Shown: positions 43,545 through 53,295, counted from the first letter of the stretch. The stretch is 64,000 nt of DNA from Wohlfahrtiimonas chitiniclastica DSM 18708 (GCF_000375345.1 NZ_AQXD01000002.1:229505-293504), one strand, 5' to 3'. Notes: generated by a model from the letters alone, not told the origin. Numbers and translations are program-made.

Positions 43545-45476
43545 TTATTTTTTGTCGTCTTTGACTTCTTCGAATTCAGCATCAACCACATCATCTTTTG
43601 GTTGTGCGCCTGCATCTTGAGCCCCAGCTGCGCCAGCTTCACCGGCTGCTTGTTGCTGAGCGTATGCTTTTTCAGCAATTTTGCCCGCAGCTTCTGTCAA
43701 CGCTTCAGTTTTCTTCTCGATGGCTTCAAGGTTGTCACCTTTCACCGCTTCTTGAAGTTCTTTAATCGCTGATTCAACCGCAGCGCGTTCGCTTGATTCC
43801 ACTTGTTCGCCTAAATCTTTCAAAGATTTTTCAGACATGTGGATCATTTGTTCCGCTGTGTTGCGTGCTGCCACCAATTCTTGGAACTTCTTATCTTCTT
43901 CTGCGTGCATTTCTGCATCTTTGATCATTTTATCAATGTCATCTTGAGATAAGCCAGAATCAGATTTAATCACGATGGATTGCTCTTTATTCGTCGCTTT
44001 ATCTTTCGCAGATACGTTGATCACGCCGTTCGCATCGATGTCAAATGTCACTTCGATTTGTGGCACGCCACGTGGTGCAGGTGGAATGTCTGACAACTCA
44101 AATTGACCCAATGTTTTGTTTTGAGACGCTTGAGGGCGTTCACCTTGCAATACATGAATCGTAACAGCAGGTTGATTATCCGTTGCAGTTGAGAACACTT
44201 GGCTTGCTTTTGTTGGGATCGTCGTATTTTTCTCGATGAGTTTAGTCATCACGCCGCCCATGGTTTCAATCCCTAAAGATAATGGTGTCACGTCTAATAA
44301 CAACACATCTTTAACATGACCACCTAATACGCCGCCTTGAACAGCTGCACCCGAAGCCACAGCTTCATCAGGGTTCACATCTTTACGAGGATCTTTGCCA
44401 AAGAATTCTTTCACTTTCTCTTGCACTTTAGGCATGCGCGTTTGACCGCCCACCAAAATCACTTCGTCGATTTGAGAAACTGTTAAGCCTGCATCTTTCA
44501 ATGCAACTTTACAAGGTTCTAAAGTGCGATCAATCAAATCTTCTACTAAAGATTCTAATTTTGCACGCGTCAACTTGATGTTCAAGTGTTTAGGACCTGT
44601 GCTGTCTGCCGTGATGTATGGCAAGTTCACTTCCGTTTGTTGCGCTGAAGACAATTCGATTTTTGCTTTCTCGCCCGCTTCTTTTAAGCGTTGTAACGCT
44701 AAAGGATCGTTGCGTAAATCAATGCCGCTCTCTTTTTCGAATTCTTTGACTAAGTAATCGATCACAGCTGCGTCAAAGTCTTCACCACCTAAGAATGTGT
44801 CACCATTTGTGGCAAGCACTTCAAATTGTTTTTCGCCATCAACATCTGCAATTTCAATGATGGATAAGTCAAATGTACCACCACCTAAATCGTATACAGC
44901 CACTTTAGCATCTTTTTTAGAGCCTTTGTCCATGCCGTAAGCAAGGGCAGCAGCTGTTGGTTCGTTGATGATGCGCTTAACATCTAAACCTGCAATGCGA
45001 CCTGCGTCGATTGTGGCTTGACGTTGTGAGTCATTGAAGTATGCAGGCACTGTGATCACAGCTTCTGTCACTTTTTCGCCTAAGAAATCTTCTGCCGTTT
45101 GTTTCATTTTCATCAATACACGAGCAGACACTTCAGGTGGCGCTAATTTTTTGCCATCTAATACGCTCACCCATGCATCGCCATTGTCAGCTTTGATGAT
45201 GGAGTAAGGCACTAAACCGATGTCTTTTTGAACTTCAGGGTCACTGAATTGACGACCAATTAAACGCTTGATGGCGAATAATGTATTTTTTGGATTCGTC
45301 ACAGATTGGCGTTTTGCAGGCTGACCCACTAAGATTTCACCGCTTTCAGTATAAGCGATGATGGAAGGCGTGGTGCGATCGCCTTCAGCATTCTCAATCA
45401 CGCGCACTTTATCGCCATCCATTACAGCGACACAAGAGTTGGTGGTCCCTAAGTCAATACCAATAATTTTACTCAT
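43545..45476 (-). CDS. dnaK: Chaperone DnaK (Hsp70)
   Basis: ATP-dependent chaperone. The 643-residue sequence starts [21 protein letters not shown], has the phosphate-binding [13 protein letters not shown] near residue 195, [11 protein letters not shown] near residue 340, the hydrophobic linker near [18 protein letters not shown], a substrate-binding domain and the C-terminal [16 protein letters not shown], including the EEVKD-type tail bound by DnaJ. It has a sigma-32 promoter upstream. grpE, which is often upstream of dnaK, is not here. Confidence 0.99.
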   Translation of the reverse strand: MSKIIGIDLGTTNSCVAVMDGDKVRVIENAEGDRTTPSIIAYTESGEILVGQPAKRQSVTNPKNTLFAIKRLIGRQFSDPEVQKDIGLVPYSIIKADNGDAWVSVLDGKKLAPPEVSARVLMKMKQTAEDFLGEKVTEAVITVPAYFNDSQRQATIDAGRIAGLDVKRIINEPTAAALAYGMDKGSKKDAKVAVYDLGGGTFDLSIIEIADVDGEKQFEVLATNGDTFLGGEDFDAAVIDYLVKEFEKESGIDLRNDPLALQRLKEAGEKAKIELSSAQQTEVNLPYITADSTGPKHLNIKLTRAKLESLVEDLIDRTLEPCKVALKDAGLTVSQIDEVILVGGQTRMPKVQEKVKEFFGKDPRKDVNPDEAVASGAAVQGGVLGGHVKDVLLLDVTPLSLGIETMGGVMTKLIEKNTTIPTKASQVFSTATDNQPAVTIHVLQGERPQASQNKTLGQFELSDIPPAPRGVPQIEVTFDIDANGVINVSAKDKATNKEQSIVIKSDSGLSQDDIDKMIKDAEMHAEEDKKFQELVAARNTAEQMIHMSEKSLKDLGEQVESSERAAVESAIKELQEAVKGDNLEAIEKKTEALTEAAGKIAEKAYAQQQAAGEAGAAGAQDAGAQPKDDVVDAEFEEVKDDKK

Positions 45477-45534
45477 AATGATTTGCTCCTAAAAAAGATT
45501 GCTTAAATTCAGTTTTAATCTCTAACGGCTATAA

Positions 45535-45562
45535 AGATGGGGCGCACTTTTGGGATTTCAAG
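45535..45562 (-). promoter_or_regulatory. Sigma-32 heat-shock promoter of dnaK
   Basis: On the minus strand the -35 element CTTGAA (45557-45562) and the -10 element CCCCATCT (45535-45542) are separated by 14 bases, a near-perfect match to the RpoH consensus. It lies about 60 bases before the dnaK start, which has AGGAG in front. Confidence 0.92.
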
Positions 45563-45594
45563 AGAAAATATAAAAATTATTTAAATCTGTTCAA

Positions 45595-46305
45595 TTACAG
45601 CGGCGGACGGGCGCCAAACACCGCGCTGCCGACGCGAATCAACGTTGCCCCTTCTAATATGGCCCACTCTAAATCATGGCTCATGCCCATTGATAATTCT
45701 GTTGCAGATGGTGGCAATAAACCTTTCAAAATGGCCTCATCACGTAGAGATCGCAATAAGCGATAACCGTCGCGCACTGCCATTTCATCATCAGCATTGA
45801 GGCCTATGGTCATTAAGCCACGAATTTTCAAAGATGGCAAATTTGTGAAAGTTTCTAAAAATTCAAAAAGATGATGCGGATCAATTCCTTGTTTGCTCTC
45901 TTCGTTTGAGACATTCACTTGAATGAAAATCTCGCGGGTTGTGGCATGTTTGATGCATTCATCATGCAGCTTTTCTGCCAAAGATGGGCGATCCACCGAC
46001 TGAATGCACTGCACATACGGGAAAATGGCTTTGACTTTATTGGTTTGCAAATGGCCAATGAAGTGCTGCTCATACGGCATGATGGCAATCGGCGCCGGGT
46101 GAATCAATGGGAATTTATCTGTCACTTCTTGGGCGCGATTTTCCCCAATTAAGCCATAACCTAAATCAATGGCGGCTTGAATGGTTTCAACGGGCTGCGT
46201 TTTGGTGGCAAGGAGCAGTTTGATCTCTTTAGGATCACGCTGTGCTGCTTGGCAAGCCGCCTCAATGCGCTCCGTAATGGTATTTAAATGATTGGCTAAG
46301 GTCAT
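45595..46305 (-). CDS. YggS-family PLP homeostasis protein
   Basis: Pyridoxal-phosphate-binding protein (PLPHP) that balances vitamin B6 and amino-acid pools; it has no known catalysis. The 236-residue protein has the PLP lysine in LLLATKTQP near residue 36, GENRAQEV near residue 58, HFIGHLQTNKVKAI near residue 88 and the C-terminal ELSMGMSHDLEWAILEGATLIRVGSAVFG. ATG 46305 is chosen because it follows the upstream stop by four bases; a TTG at 46332 would overlap the previous gene by 23 bases. Confidence 0.94.
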   Translation of the reverse strand: MTLANHLNTITERIEAACQAAQRDPKEIKLLLATKTQPVETIQAAIDLGYGLIGENRAQEVTDKFPLIHPAPIAIMPYEQHFIGHLQTNKVKAIFPYVQCIQSVDRPSLAEKLHDECIKHATTREIFIQVNVSNEESKQGIDPHHLFEFLETFTNLPSLKIRGLMTIGLNADDEMAVRDGYRLLRSLRDEAILKGLLPPSATELSMGMSHDLEWAILEGATLIRVGSAVFGARPPL

Positions 46306-46309
46306 GTCA

Positions 46310-47689
46310 CTATCCGATTTTTTTCGGGTCAATGTCTAAGGATTTAAGCTTACGATAGAGGTTTGTGCGCTCCATGCCAACTTTTTCAGCAAGTTTGGCA
46401 ATATTGCCTTCGCATGATTTAAATTGCGCGAGTAAATAAGCTTTTTCAAACTGCTCACGGGCTTCACGCAGTGGTAAATCAAGCGGCAATAAATCTTCAG
46501 GGATCACATGGGTTTGGCTTTTTTTCGTGAGGATTTGATTGACCTCATCTAGGGAAACCTCCTCATTTTTACCAAGCACCAATAATTGCTGCACCACAGA
46601 TTTAAGCTCTTGCACATTGCCGTGCCAAGTGTGATTGCGAAGGCGATTTTGCACCGCGATCGGGAAATGACGATATTGCAAATGCTCTTCATCCACAAAA
46701 TGATGAATGTAAAAGGCAATTAAATCGGGCACATCTTCAGGATGAGCAGAGAGGGCAGGAATCTCTAACGGTAAGACATTGAGCTTATAGTACAGCGCCT
46801 CATTGAACTCTTTTTCATCCACTAAAACGGACAAATCATCACGAGAAATGGCAATGAAACGCACATTCTTAGGCAGCAAGTTTTTACCATTGACACGAAA
46901 GTAATCGGTGTTTGATAAAATGTCCGCAAGTTTCTTTTGTGCCTCTAAACTGAGCTGAGTGACATTGTCTAAAATGACAGAGCCGCCGCTGGCTTGCTCT
47001 AAAATGCCTTGTGTGACATGGCTGCCCATTTCTTTGCCAAGCAAGGTTTCTTCGATATTCTCTTCAGACAATTGCCCTAAATTGACGGTGATTAAAGGCT
47101 GCTGCGCTCTGTCTGACAACGAATGAATGTAATGGGCAAACAGATGCTTGCCTGCGCCAATGTCGCCTTCTAGGAGCACCGTGCGATTGCCAGATTCAGC
47201 AATCTGTTTCGCTTGATTGCGCAGCGCCGTCATGATTGAGCTTTTGCCCACAGGTTCAAACACAGGCTGCGGGTTAAAGTTTTGTGGCTTTGCCGATGGC
47301 TGCGTGGTTTGCTCCTTTAAAGCGCGTTTGACCACCGCCACCAATTTTGCCAATGTTAAGGGCTTTTCAAGAAAATCAAATGCGCCAAGCTTTGTGGCTT
47401 CAATGGCATGCTCAAGGGTGCCATGTCCGCTCATCATTACGACAGAAAATGGCAAGGTTTGATAACTTTGTTTCCACTCATTGAGAAGGGAAATGCCATC
47501 AATGTCAGGCATCCAAATGTCTAGGAGTACCAAATCAGGCTTGCTTTGATCGATGGCATCGCGCGCTTCTTGGCCATTACACGCCGTGCGCACGGAAAAT
47601 CCTTCATCTTCCAAAATATCTTTAATGAGGTCGTTGATGTCTTCTTCATCATCGACCACTAAAATTTGTGTATCTTTAAGATCGCTCAT
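46310..47689 (-). CDS. NtrX-like response regulator with degenerate sigma-54-type AAA+ domain
   Basis: 459-residue regulator with an intact receiver domain (acidic DDEED near residue 13, phospho-acceptor Asp57 in LVLLDIWMPD, MMSGHG, Lys in FLEKP), an AAA+ domain and a Fis-type helix-turn-helix (KVGMERTNLYRKLKSLDI). The AAA+ part is unusual: Walker A reads EGDIGAGKH, the Walker B acid pair is replaced (SVILDNV), and the GAFTGA loop that contacts sigma-54 is missing, the region reading LLGKEMGSHVTQG. It therefore probably does not activate sigma-54 and may regulate sigma-70 promoters. No histidine kinase gene is adjacent; topA is upstream. Confidence 0.88.
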   Translation of the reverse strand: MSDLKDTQILVVDDEEDINDLIKDILEDEGFSVRTACNGQEARDAIDQSKPDLVLLDIWMPDIDGISLLNEWKQSYQTLPFSVVMMSGHGTLEHAIEATKLGAFDFLEKPLTLAKLVAVVKRALKEQTTQPSAKPQNFNPQPVFEPVGKSSIMTALRNQAKQIAESGNRTVLLEGDIGAGKHLFAHYIHSLSDRAQQPLITVNLGQLSEENIEETLLGKEMGSHVTQGILEQASGGSVILDNVTQLSLEAQKKLADILSNTDYFRVNGKNLLPKNVRFIAISRDDLSVLVDEKEFNEALYYKLNVLPLEIPALSAHPEDVPDLIAFYIHHFVDEEHLQYRHFPIAVQNRLRNHTWHGNVQELKSVVQQLLVLGKNEEVSLDEVNQILTKKSQTHVIPEDLLPLDLPLREAREQFEKAYLLAQFKSCEGNIAKLAEKVGMERTNLYRKLKSLDIDPKKIG

Positions 47690-47691
47690 GA

Positions 47692-50175
47692 TTATTCACT
47701 CTCTTTTTTTGTCACTTTTTTCGCTGCCGTTTTTTTAGGCGCGGCTTTTTTGGCCGGTGCCTTTTTTGCGGTCGCTTTTTTAGGTTTCTCTTTGCCGTCT
47801 GCGTCATCTGCTTTTTTCGTAGACTTTTTCGCAGGAGCTTTTTTAGTCGTTGCTTTTTTCGGGGCGGCCTTTTTGACTGCCTTTTTCTTTGTGCGTTTAG
47901 CGGGGGCTTTTGCGAGCAACTCTTGGCACTCTTCTAACGTTAAAGCGGCAGGATTTTCGCAATCTTTTGGAATGCGGGCATTTTTCTCACCATCTGTCAC
48001 ATAAGGTCCCCAGCGGCCATTTAAGATTTGAATGTCATGCGCTTCAAAGGCTTTGATGAATTTTGCCGCTTCTGCTGCTTTATGTGCTGCCACAAGTTCT
48101 AATGCGCGGGGCAATTCAATGGTGTAAGGATCATCTTCTTTTAACGAGACAAACTTTTGACCATATTGAATGTAGGGGCCAAAGCGACCAATGTTAGCAC
48201 GCACCGCTTCGCCTTCTTCTGTCGTGCCAAGGCTTCTTGGCAAGGTGAAAAGGGCAAGGGCTTCCTCTAATGTGATGGTGTTGATGCGCTGCTCTTTACG
48301 AAGCGAGGCAAACTTTGGTTTCTCTTCATCATCTTTATCGCCAATTTGGGCAAAGGGACCAAAGCGCCCGATGCGCACAGAGACAGGTTTACCAGATTTA
48401 GGATCAATGCCAAGTTCGCGGGCTTGAGCCACATCCGCGCGTGATACAGATTCATCTTTGGTGACACATAATTCATGAAACGGCGTCCAGAACTCTTTCA
48501 TCACAGGAATCCATGCCAATTGTCCATTGGCGATCTCATCCAGTTCGCCTTCCATTTTGGCCGTGAAGTCATAATCCACATATTGTGTGAAATGCTCTGT
48601 TAAAAAGCGCGAGACAATGCGCCCAACATCCGTTGGGAAAAAACGGCGCTGATCCACGGTGACATATTCACGATTTTGCAATGTGGAAATGATGGCAGAA
48701 TAGGTGGATGGGCGGCCAATGTCATGCTCTTCTAATGCTTTAACGAGTGAGGCTTCAGAGAAGCGTGGTGGCGGCTCAGTAAAATGTTGGGTGGCGATCA
48801 CTTCATCAATGTGAACGGCATCGCCCACACTTAACGCAGGCAATAATTTCTCATCATCTTCCTCTTTTTTATCATCAAAGCTTTCAGTGTAAACGATGAT
48901 GAAGCCGGGAAATAAGATGGTGGAACCATTGGCGCGAAATGTGTGTAATTTTGCTTGCCCTAGATCCACAGCCACCGTGTCTAAAATGGCAGAGGACATT
49001 TGGGAAGCCACCGTGCGCTTCCAGATCAATTCATATAAACGGAATTGATCTGAGGTTAAGTATTGCTTCATGTCATCAGGATGACGGAATGCAGAGGTTG
49101 GGCGAATGGCTTCATGCGCCTCTTGTGCATTTTTGGATTTGGTTTTATAAACGCGCGGCGTTTCAGGTAGATAATCATCGCCATAGCGTTTTTTAACGAG
49201 GGCTGCGATCTCTTCGACGGCTTCTTTGGCAAGGGAAACGGAGTCTGTACGCATATACGTGATCAAACCGATGGTTTCTGTGCCAATGTTGATCCCTTCA
49301 TACAATGATTGGGCGGTGCGCATCGTGCGTGTTGTGGCAAAGCCAAGCTTACGCGCCGCTTCCTGTTGCATGGTTGATGTGGTAAAAGGCGCGGTGGGAT
49401 TTCTGCGGCGCTGCTTCTTCTCGATGTTATAAACAGGCAACATTTGACCAAAAGTCTGGATCAAGGTGTTTTTTGCTGCCATTGCGGTTGGTTCATCGGT
49501 GAAGGAAAATTGCTCCACTTTTTGTCCATCAAATTCAGTTAAGCGACCTTTAAAAGCCACATCATTGTGCTTTAATTGTGACTCAATGGTCCAATACTCT
49601 TCAGGTTTAAAGGCTTCGATGGCATCTTCGCGCTCACAAATCATGCGAAGGGCAGGCGTTTGTACGCGCCCTGCAGACAATCCCGGGCTGATTTTTTTCC
49701 AAAGGAGCGGCGATAAATTAAAGCCCACTAAATAGTCAAGGGCGCGGCGGGCTTGCTGCGCATTGACCATGTCCATCGAGATGTCTCGCGGATGGGTGAT
49801 GGCTTCTTCAATCGCGGATTTGGTGATTTCATGAAACACCACGCGCGCCACCGATTTATCTTTGAGGAGATTTTTCTCATCTAAATACTCTTTAATGTGC
49901 CAAGAGATGGCTTCACCTTCGCGATCCGGATCCGTCGCTAACAATAACGCATCAGCATCTTTTAAGGCTTTGACAATTTCATTGATGTGCTTTTGATTGC
50001 GCTCGACAATTTCATACTTCATGGCGAAATCATGATCGGGATCAACCGCACCAGTTTTAGGCACCAAATCACGGATGTGCCCAAAAGAGGCAAGCACTTT
50101 ATAGTCTTTGCCTAAGTATTTATTGATCGTTTTGGCCTTTGCGGGGGATTCCACAATAACAAGAGTTTTACTCAT
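47692..50175 (-). CDS. topA: DNA topoisomerase I with lysine/alanine-rich tail
   Basis: Type IA topoisomerase relaxing negative supercoils. The 827-residue protein starts MSKTLVIVESPAKAKTINKYL (Toprim domain), with DPDREGEAISWHI near residue 110 for metal binding and the active-site tyrosine in GLITYMRTDS near residue 315. C-terminal repeats have the RFGPF / RFGPY / RWGPY pattern, and the last 70 residues are Lys- and Ala-rich (KKAAPKK, AKKAPAKK) for DNA binding. The zinc-ribbon cysteine clusters of E. coli TopA are absent. Three bases separate its stop from the downstream regulator start. Confidence 0.97.
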   Translation of the reverse strand: MSKTLVIVESPAKAKTINKYLGKDYKVLASFGHIRDLVPKTGAVDPDHDFAMKYEIVERNQKHINEIVKALKDADALLLATDPDREGEAISWHIKEYLDEKNLLKDKSVARVVFHEITKSAIEEAITHPRDISMDMVNAQQARRALDYLVGFNLSPLLWKKISPGLSAGRVQTPALRMICEREDAIEAFKPEEYWTIESQLKHNDVAFKGRLTEFDGQKVEQFSFTDEPTAMAAKNTLIQTFGQMLPVYNIEKKQRRRNPTAPFTTSTMQQEAARKLGFATTRTMRTAQSLYEGINIGTETIGLITYMRTDSVSLAKEAVEEIAALVKKRYGDDYLPETPRVYKTKSKNAQEAHEAIRPTSAFRHPDDMKQYLTSDQFRLYELIWKRTVASQMSSAILDTVAVDLGQAKLHTFRANGSTILFPGFIIVYTESFDDKKEEDDEKLLPALSVGDAVHIDEVIATQHFTEPPPRFSEASLVKALEEHDIGRPSTYSAIISTLQNREYVTVDQRRFFPTDVGRIVSRFLTEHFTQYVDYDFTAKMEGELDEIANGQLAWIPVMKEFWTPFHELCVTKDESVSRADVAQARELGIDPKSGKPVSVRIGRFGPFAQIGDKDDEEKPKFASLRKEQRINTITLEEALALFTLPRSLGTTEEGEAVRANIGRFGPYIQYGQKFVSLKEDDPYTIELPRALELVAAHKAAEAAKFIKAFEAHDIQILNGRWGPYVTDGEKNARIPKDCENPAALTLEECQELLAKAPAKRTKKKAVKKAAPKKATTKKAPAKKSTKKADDADGKEKPKKATAKKAPAKKAAPKKTAAKKVTKKESE

Positions 50176-50370
50176 GAATGTTAAAATTTCCTACAGTTGT
50201 CTGAATATGTTAAAAGGTTAAAGCTTAGTAGTTATTTAGAATTTTGTCATAAAGCTTTACGAAGTTTTACTAAAAATGTGGAGATAATACACTTTCATGT
50301 ACTTAATGAAAACTAAATAATAAGCTACAATGTTGGCTCTAATCTTTCAAGTCATAGGATAAAAGATCAT
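50176..50370. other. Divergent promoter region between topA and the dgkA operon
   Basis: AT-rich gap. Towards dgkA, TTAATG (50303-50308) and TACAAT (50326-50331) are spaced by 17 bases. Towards topA a minus-strand TATTAT is present near 50285, without a clear -35. No RNA gene is visible. Confidence 0.4.
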
Positions 50371-50514
50371 ATGCGTCGTCGCGAAGAGAAACAAAAGAGA
50401 TCATTTGGATGGTTGTACATCGTCATCATCGTTGTCTTCATTGGTTGGGTGATGATGGATGATTATGGTGCTGGTTTATTTGAAAATGAATCCATTGAGA
50501 TCCCGATGCCATGA
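50371..50514 (+). CDS. 47-residue single-helix membrane protein upstream of dgkA
   Basis: ORF beginning MRRREEKQKRSFGWLY, a basic N-terminus, then one hydrophobic helix (about residues 13-28: GWLYIVIIVVFIGWVM) and a short acidic C-terminus (DDYGAGLFENESIEIPMP). AGGAT lies before the ATG. Its TGA overlaps the dgkA ATG (ATGA), so it would be translationally coupled to diacylglycerol kinase. Positive-inside rule predicts the N-terminus in the cytoplasm. I do not recognise the family. Confidence 0.7.
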   Translation: MRRREEKQKRSFGWLYIVIIVVFIGWVMMDDYGAGLFENESIEIPMP

Positions 50515-50879
50515 TGAATAAACCGGGAGCAACTGGGCTCACGCGCATTCGTCATGCGTGCGGTTACTCCGTTAAGGGTTTACGGGCAGCTTTTTTAAGT
50601 GAAGCGGCCTTTCGACAAGAAGTATATGCATTGCCCATTGTGCTCGGTTTGGCGATTTGGCTTGCAAACACAGGCATTGAGTTTGCGCTCCTCTTTGGGA
50701 GTTTTGGCTTAATTTTAGTGGCAGAGCTTGTCAATTCTGCCCTTGAAGCTGTGGTGGATCGCATTGGTCCTGAGCATCATCCGCTCTCTGGACAGGCGAA
50801 GGATATAGGATCAGCCATTGTGATGGTGGCCATGATCTTGATGGCTGTGACATGGGTTGCAGTATTGGTATTTCGCTAA
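50511..50879 (+). CDS. dgkA: Diacylglycerol kinase
   Basis: Small trimeric inner-membrane kinase that converts diacylglycerol to phosphatidic acid, recycling lipid from envelope glucan synthesis. 122 residues with three helices; GLRAAFLSEAAFRQEVY, then the signature VAELVNSALEAVVDRIGPEHHPLSGQAKDIGSA with the catalytic Glu and Asn/Asp residues. Start is ATG 50511 or 50514; both overlap or abut the small upstream ORF. Confidence 0.96.
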   Translation: MMNKPGATGLTRIRHACGYSVKGLRAAFLSEAAFRQEVYALPIVLGLAIWLANTGIEFALLFGSFGLILVAELVNSALEAVVDRIGPEHHPLSGQAKDIGSAIVMVAMILMAVTWVAVLVFR

Positions 50880-50903
50880 TTGAATCAGAAATAGAAGGTA
50901 AAA

Positions 50904-51932
50904 GTGTTAGTACTTGGAATTGAAAGTTCGTGCGATGAAACGGGCGTTGCGCTGTATGACAGCGAAAACGGTTTGGTGGCACATCAAATTTATTCACAAA
51001 TTGCGTTGCATGCGCTCTATGGTGGCGTGGTGCCAGAATTGGCATCGCGTGATCACATCCGTAAGTTGCCTTTATTGGTGAATGCTGCCCTTGAAGAGGC
51101 TGGCAAAGATTATAAAGACATCGATGGCATTGCCTTTACAGAAGGCCCGGGGCTCATTGGTGCATTGATGGTGGGCGCGTTGTATGCCCAAGGTTTAGGA
51201 TATGCGTTGAATAAGCCGCTCGTGGGTGTCAATCACATGGAAGCTCATTTGCAAGCGGTGCATTTAGAAGAGGATAAGCCGGAGTATCCATTTTTAACGC
51301 TATTGGTATCGGGCGGTCATTCGCAATTGGTTTTAGTGGAGGCATTCGGCGAGTATCAAATTTTGGGTGATACGTTAGATGATGCCGTGGGTGAAGCATT
51401 TGATAAAACAGCAAAACTCATGGATTTACCGTATCCTGGTGGCGCTAAATTGGCTAAATTGGCAGAAGCGGGGGATGAAAAAGCGTACGCATTCCCACGC
51501 CCAATGTTAGACAGCGGCGATTTGCGTTTCAGTTTCAGTGGTTTAAAAACCAAAGTGGCGATGACCATTAAAGATGCCACAGAAGCTGATTACCCAAACA
51601 TTGCCGCAAGCTTTCAGCGTGCGGTCATTGATACATTGACGGCAAAAGCGAAAAAAGCTGTGTTGCAAACCGGCGTTAAATCCATTGTGATTGCCGGCGG
51701 CGTGGCTGCGAATCAATTGTTGCGTCAAGAGTTGGCGCGCGTAATGGATCCGCTGGGCGTGCGTGTTTTTTATCCGCGTCCACTCTTTTGTACGGATAAT
51801 GGTGCCATGGTGGCATACGTTGGCCATGAGCGCTTGGTGCGCAATCAAGGCGCCGTCAATTATGAGGTCAAACTCAAAGCCCGTTGGCCACTCTCTGATT
51901 TATCGCAAAAGGTGGAGCAACACGATGCCTAG
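50904..51932 (+). CDS. tsaD: tRNA N6-adenosine threonylcarbamoyltransferase
   Basis: Catalyses the last step of t6A modification at A37 of ANN-reading tRNAs, with TsaB and TsaE. The 342-residue sequence starts MLVLGIESSCDETGVALYD (GTG start with AAGGT in front), has the metal-binding NHMEAHLQAVH near residue 111-115, VSGGHSQLVLV near residue 137, and AIAGGVAANQLLR near residue 275. It overlaps the next gene by 8 bases. Confidence 0.98.
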   Translation: MLVLGIESSCDETGVALYDSENGLVAHQIYSQIALHALYGGVVPELASRDHIRKLPLLVNAALEEAGKDYKDIDGIAFTEGPGLIGALMVGALYAQGLGYALNKPLVGVNHMEAHLQAVHLEEDKPEYPFLTLLVSGGHSQLVLVEAFGEYQILGDTLDDAVGEAFDKTAKLMDLPYPGGAKLAKLAEAGDEKAYAFPRPMLDSGDLRFSFSGLKTKVAMTIKDATEADYPNIAASFQRAVIDTLTAKAKKAVLQTGVKSIVIAGGVAANQLLRQELARVMDPLGVRVFYPRPLFCTDNGAMVAYVGHERLVRNQGAVNYEVKLKARWPLSDLSQKVEQHDA

Positions 51933-53295
51933 CATGAATTGGCAACATCTACTCACGAAAGATCGTTTAGGCGTTGCCCGTTCACAGGAAGCCGCGCAGT
52001 GGTATCGCTCGGCGTTTCAAAAAGATTATGACCGCTTGATTTTCTCCGCGGCGTTTCGTCGCTTGCAGGATAAGACACAAGTTTTTCCGCTGGCGCAAAC
52101 CGATTATGTGCGCACGCGTTTAACCCACAGTTTAGAGGTGAGCAGCGTTGCGCGCAGTATTGGTACATTAGTGGGGCAGCATTTGGCGGACAATGATCGC
52201 TTAGGTGATCTGTCGGCAAGCGATGTGGGCACCATATTATCTGCGGCAGCACTTGCCCATGACATCGGCAATCCGCCGTTTGGGCATGCGGGAGAAGATG
52301 GGATTGGGCAGTTCTTTGCAGATTCAGAGATTGGCATGCGCGCCTTAGCAGAGATGACGAAAGCCGAGCAAAATGATCTCCTCTATTTTGAGGGCAATGC
52401 GCAAGCCTTTCGCCTACTGACAAAATTACAAAATGTGGACAATGATGGCGGCATGCAGCTCTCATTGGCGACGTTGGCAAGCTTCATTAAGTATCCGTGT
52501 GGCAGCTTAGAGCGCAAAACTATTGATCACATTGCACTCAAAAAATTCAATTACTTTCAAGCGGAAAAGGATCTGTTCAGCAGTATCATGTCCCGTTTAG
52601 AGATGCTGCCACTCTTATATAATAAGAGTGGGGAAGCGATTGCGTGGGCGCGCCATCCGTTGGTCTATTTATTAGAAGCGGCGGATGATCTGTGTTATTC
52701 GCTTGTGGACATTGAAGATGCGTATCGTTTATCCCTCATGAGCAGCGAGGAAGTGATCGGTTTTTATGAATCGATCATTGCGCCATATGGCGGTTTTCCA
52801 AATAAGGTTAAACGCATCACGCGCGATAAAGATAAAATCGAATACCTTCGTGCTTTTGCCATGGGATTGCTGATTGATGAAGTGGTCAAAGCCTTCATTG
52901 AGCATGAAACAGAGATGCTCAATGGACAATTGACGGTGGATTTATTGAGCCTCATTCCATCGGCAAATGTATTGGCAAACATTAAGACCTATGCGTATGA
53001 TCATATTTATGTCTCCCAACCTGTCTTAGAAGTGGGCATCGCCGGCCATGAAATCATAGAAGGTTTATTAAAAGCTTTTGTCGGCGCAGTCAATCAAGAA
53101 TATTATGCGCGTTCCACTTCAAAATCTCGTATGTTGATGAGTTTCTTGCCCGATCAGTTTTTAGGGGCAAATCGCAAGCTCGATGCGGATCCATATTTAC
53201 GGATTTTAAAAATCACCGATTTCATTTCAGGAATGACTGATCGTTATGCAGTCCACGTTTATCAAATGATTACAGGGGTGCATTTAACTACCTAA
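51925..53295 (+). CDS. Deoxyguanosinetriphosphate triphosphohydrolase-like protein
   Basis: HD-domain dNTPase (Dgt family) that hydrolyses dGTP or other dNTPs to nucleoside and triphosphate. 456 residues from ATG 51925, with GTGGAG before it. Family motifs: RSAFQKDYDRLIFSAAFRRLQDKTQVF near residue 27, RTRLTHSLEVSSVARSIG near residue 63 (first His), and AHDIGNPPFGHAGEDGIG near residue 110 (HD pair), plus a metal-site Asp in LLEAADDLCYSLVDIEDAY near residue 250. The frame is open further upstream inside tsaD, but that part has no family similarity. Confidence 0.93.
   Translation: MPSMNWQHLLTKDRLGVARSQEAAQWYRSAFQKDYDRLIFSAAFRRLQDKTQVFPLAQTDYVRTRLTHSLEVSSVARSIGTLVGQHLADNDRLGDLSASDVGTILSAAALAHDIGNPPFGHAGEDGIGQFFADSEIGMRALAEMTKAEQNDLLYFEGNAQAFRLLTKLQNVDNDGGMQLSLATLASFIKYPCGSLERKTIDHIALKKFNYFQAEKDLFSSIMSRLEMLPLLYNKSGEAIAWARHPLVYLLEAADDLCYSLVDIEDAYRLSLMSSEEVIGFYESIIAPYGGFPNKVKRITRDKDKIEYLRAFAMGLLIDEVVKAFIEHETEMLNGQLTVDLLSLIPSANVLANIKTYAYDHIYVSQPVLEVGIAGHEIIEGLLKAFVGAVNQEYYARSTSKSRMLMSFLPDQFLGANRKLDADPYLRILKITDFISGMTDRYAVHVYQMITGVHLTT

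Noticed and set aside
43401..43772. 123-residue plus-strand frame across the dnaK end and the dnaK-dnaJ gap
   Set aside because: It lies antisense to the well-conserved dnaK C-terminus and has low-complexity, Phe/Cys-rich content typical of a shadow frame.
51763..51924. N-terminal extension of the dGTPase-like frame inside tsaD
   Set aside because: The extra 54 residues overlap conserved tsaD sequence in another frame and do not look like Dgt; ATG 51925 has a good ribosome-binding site.
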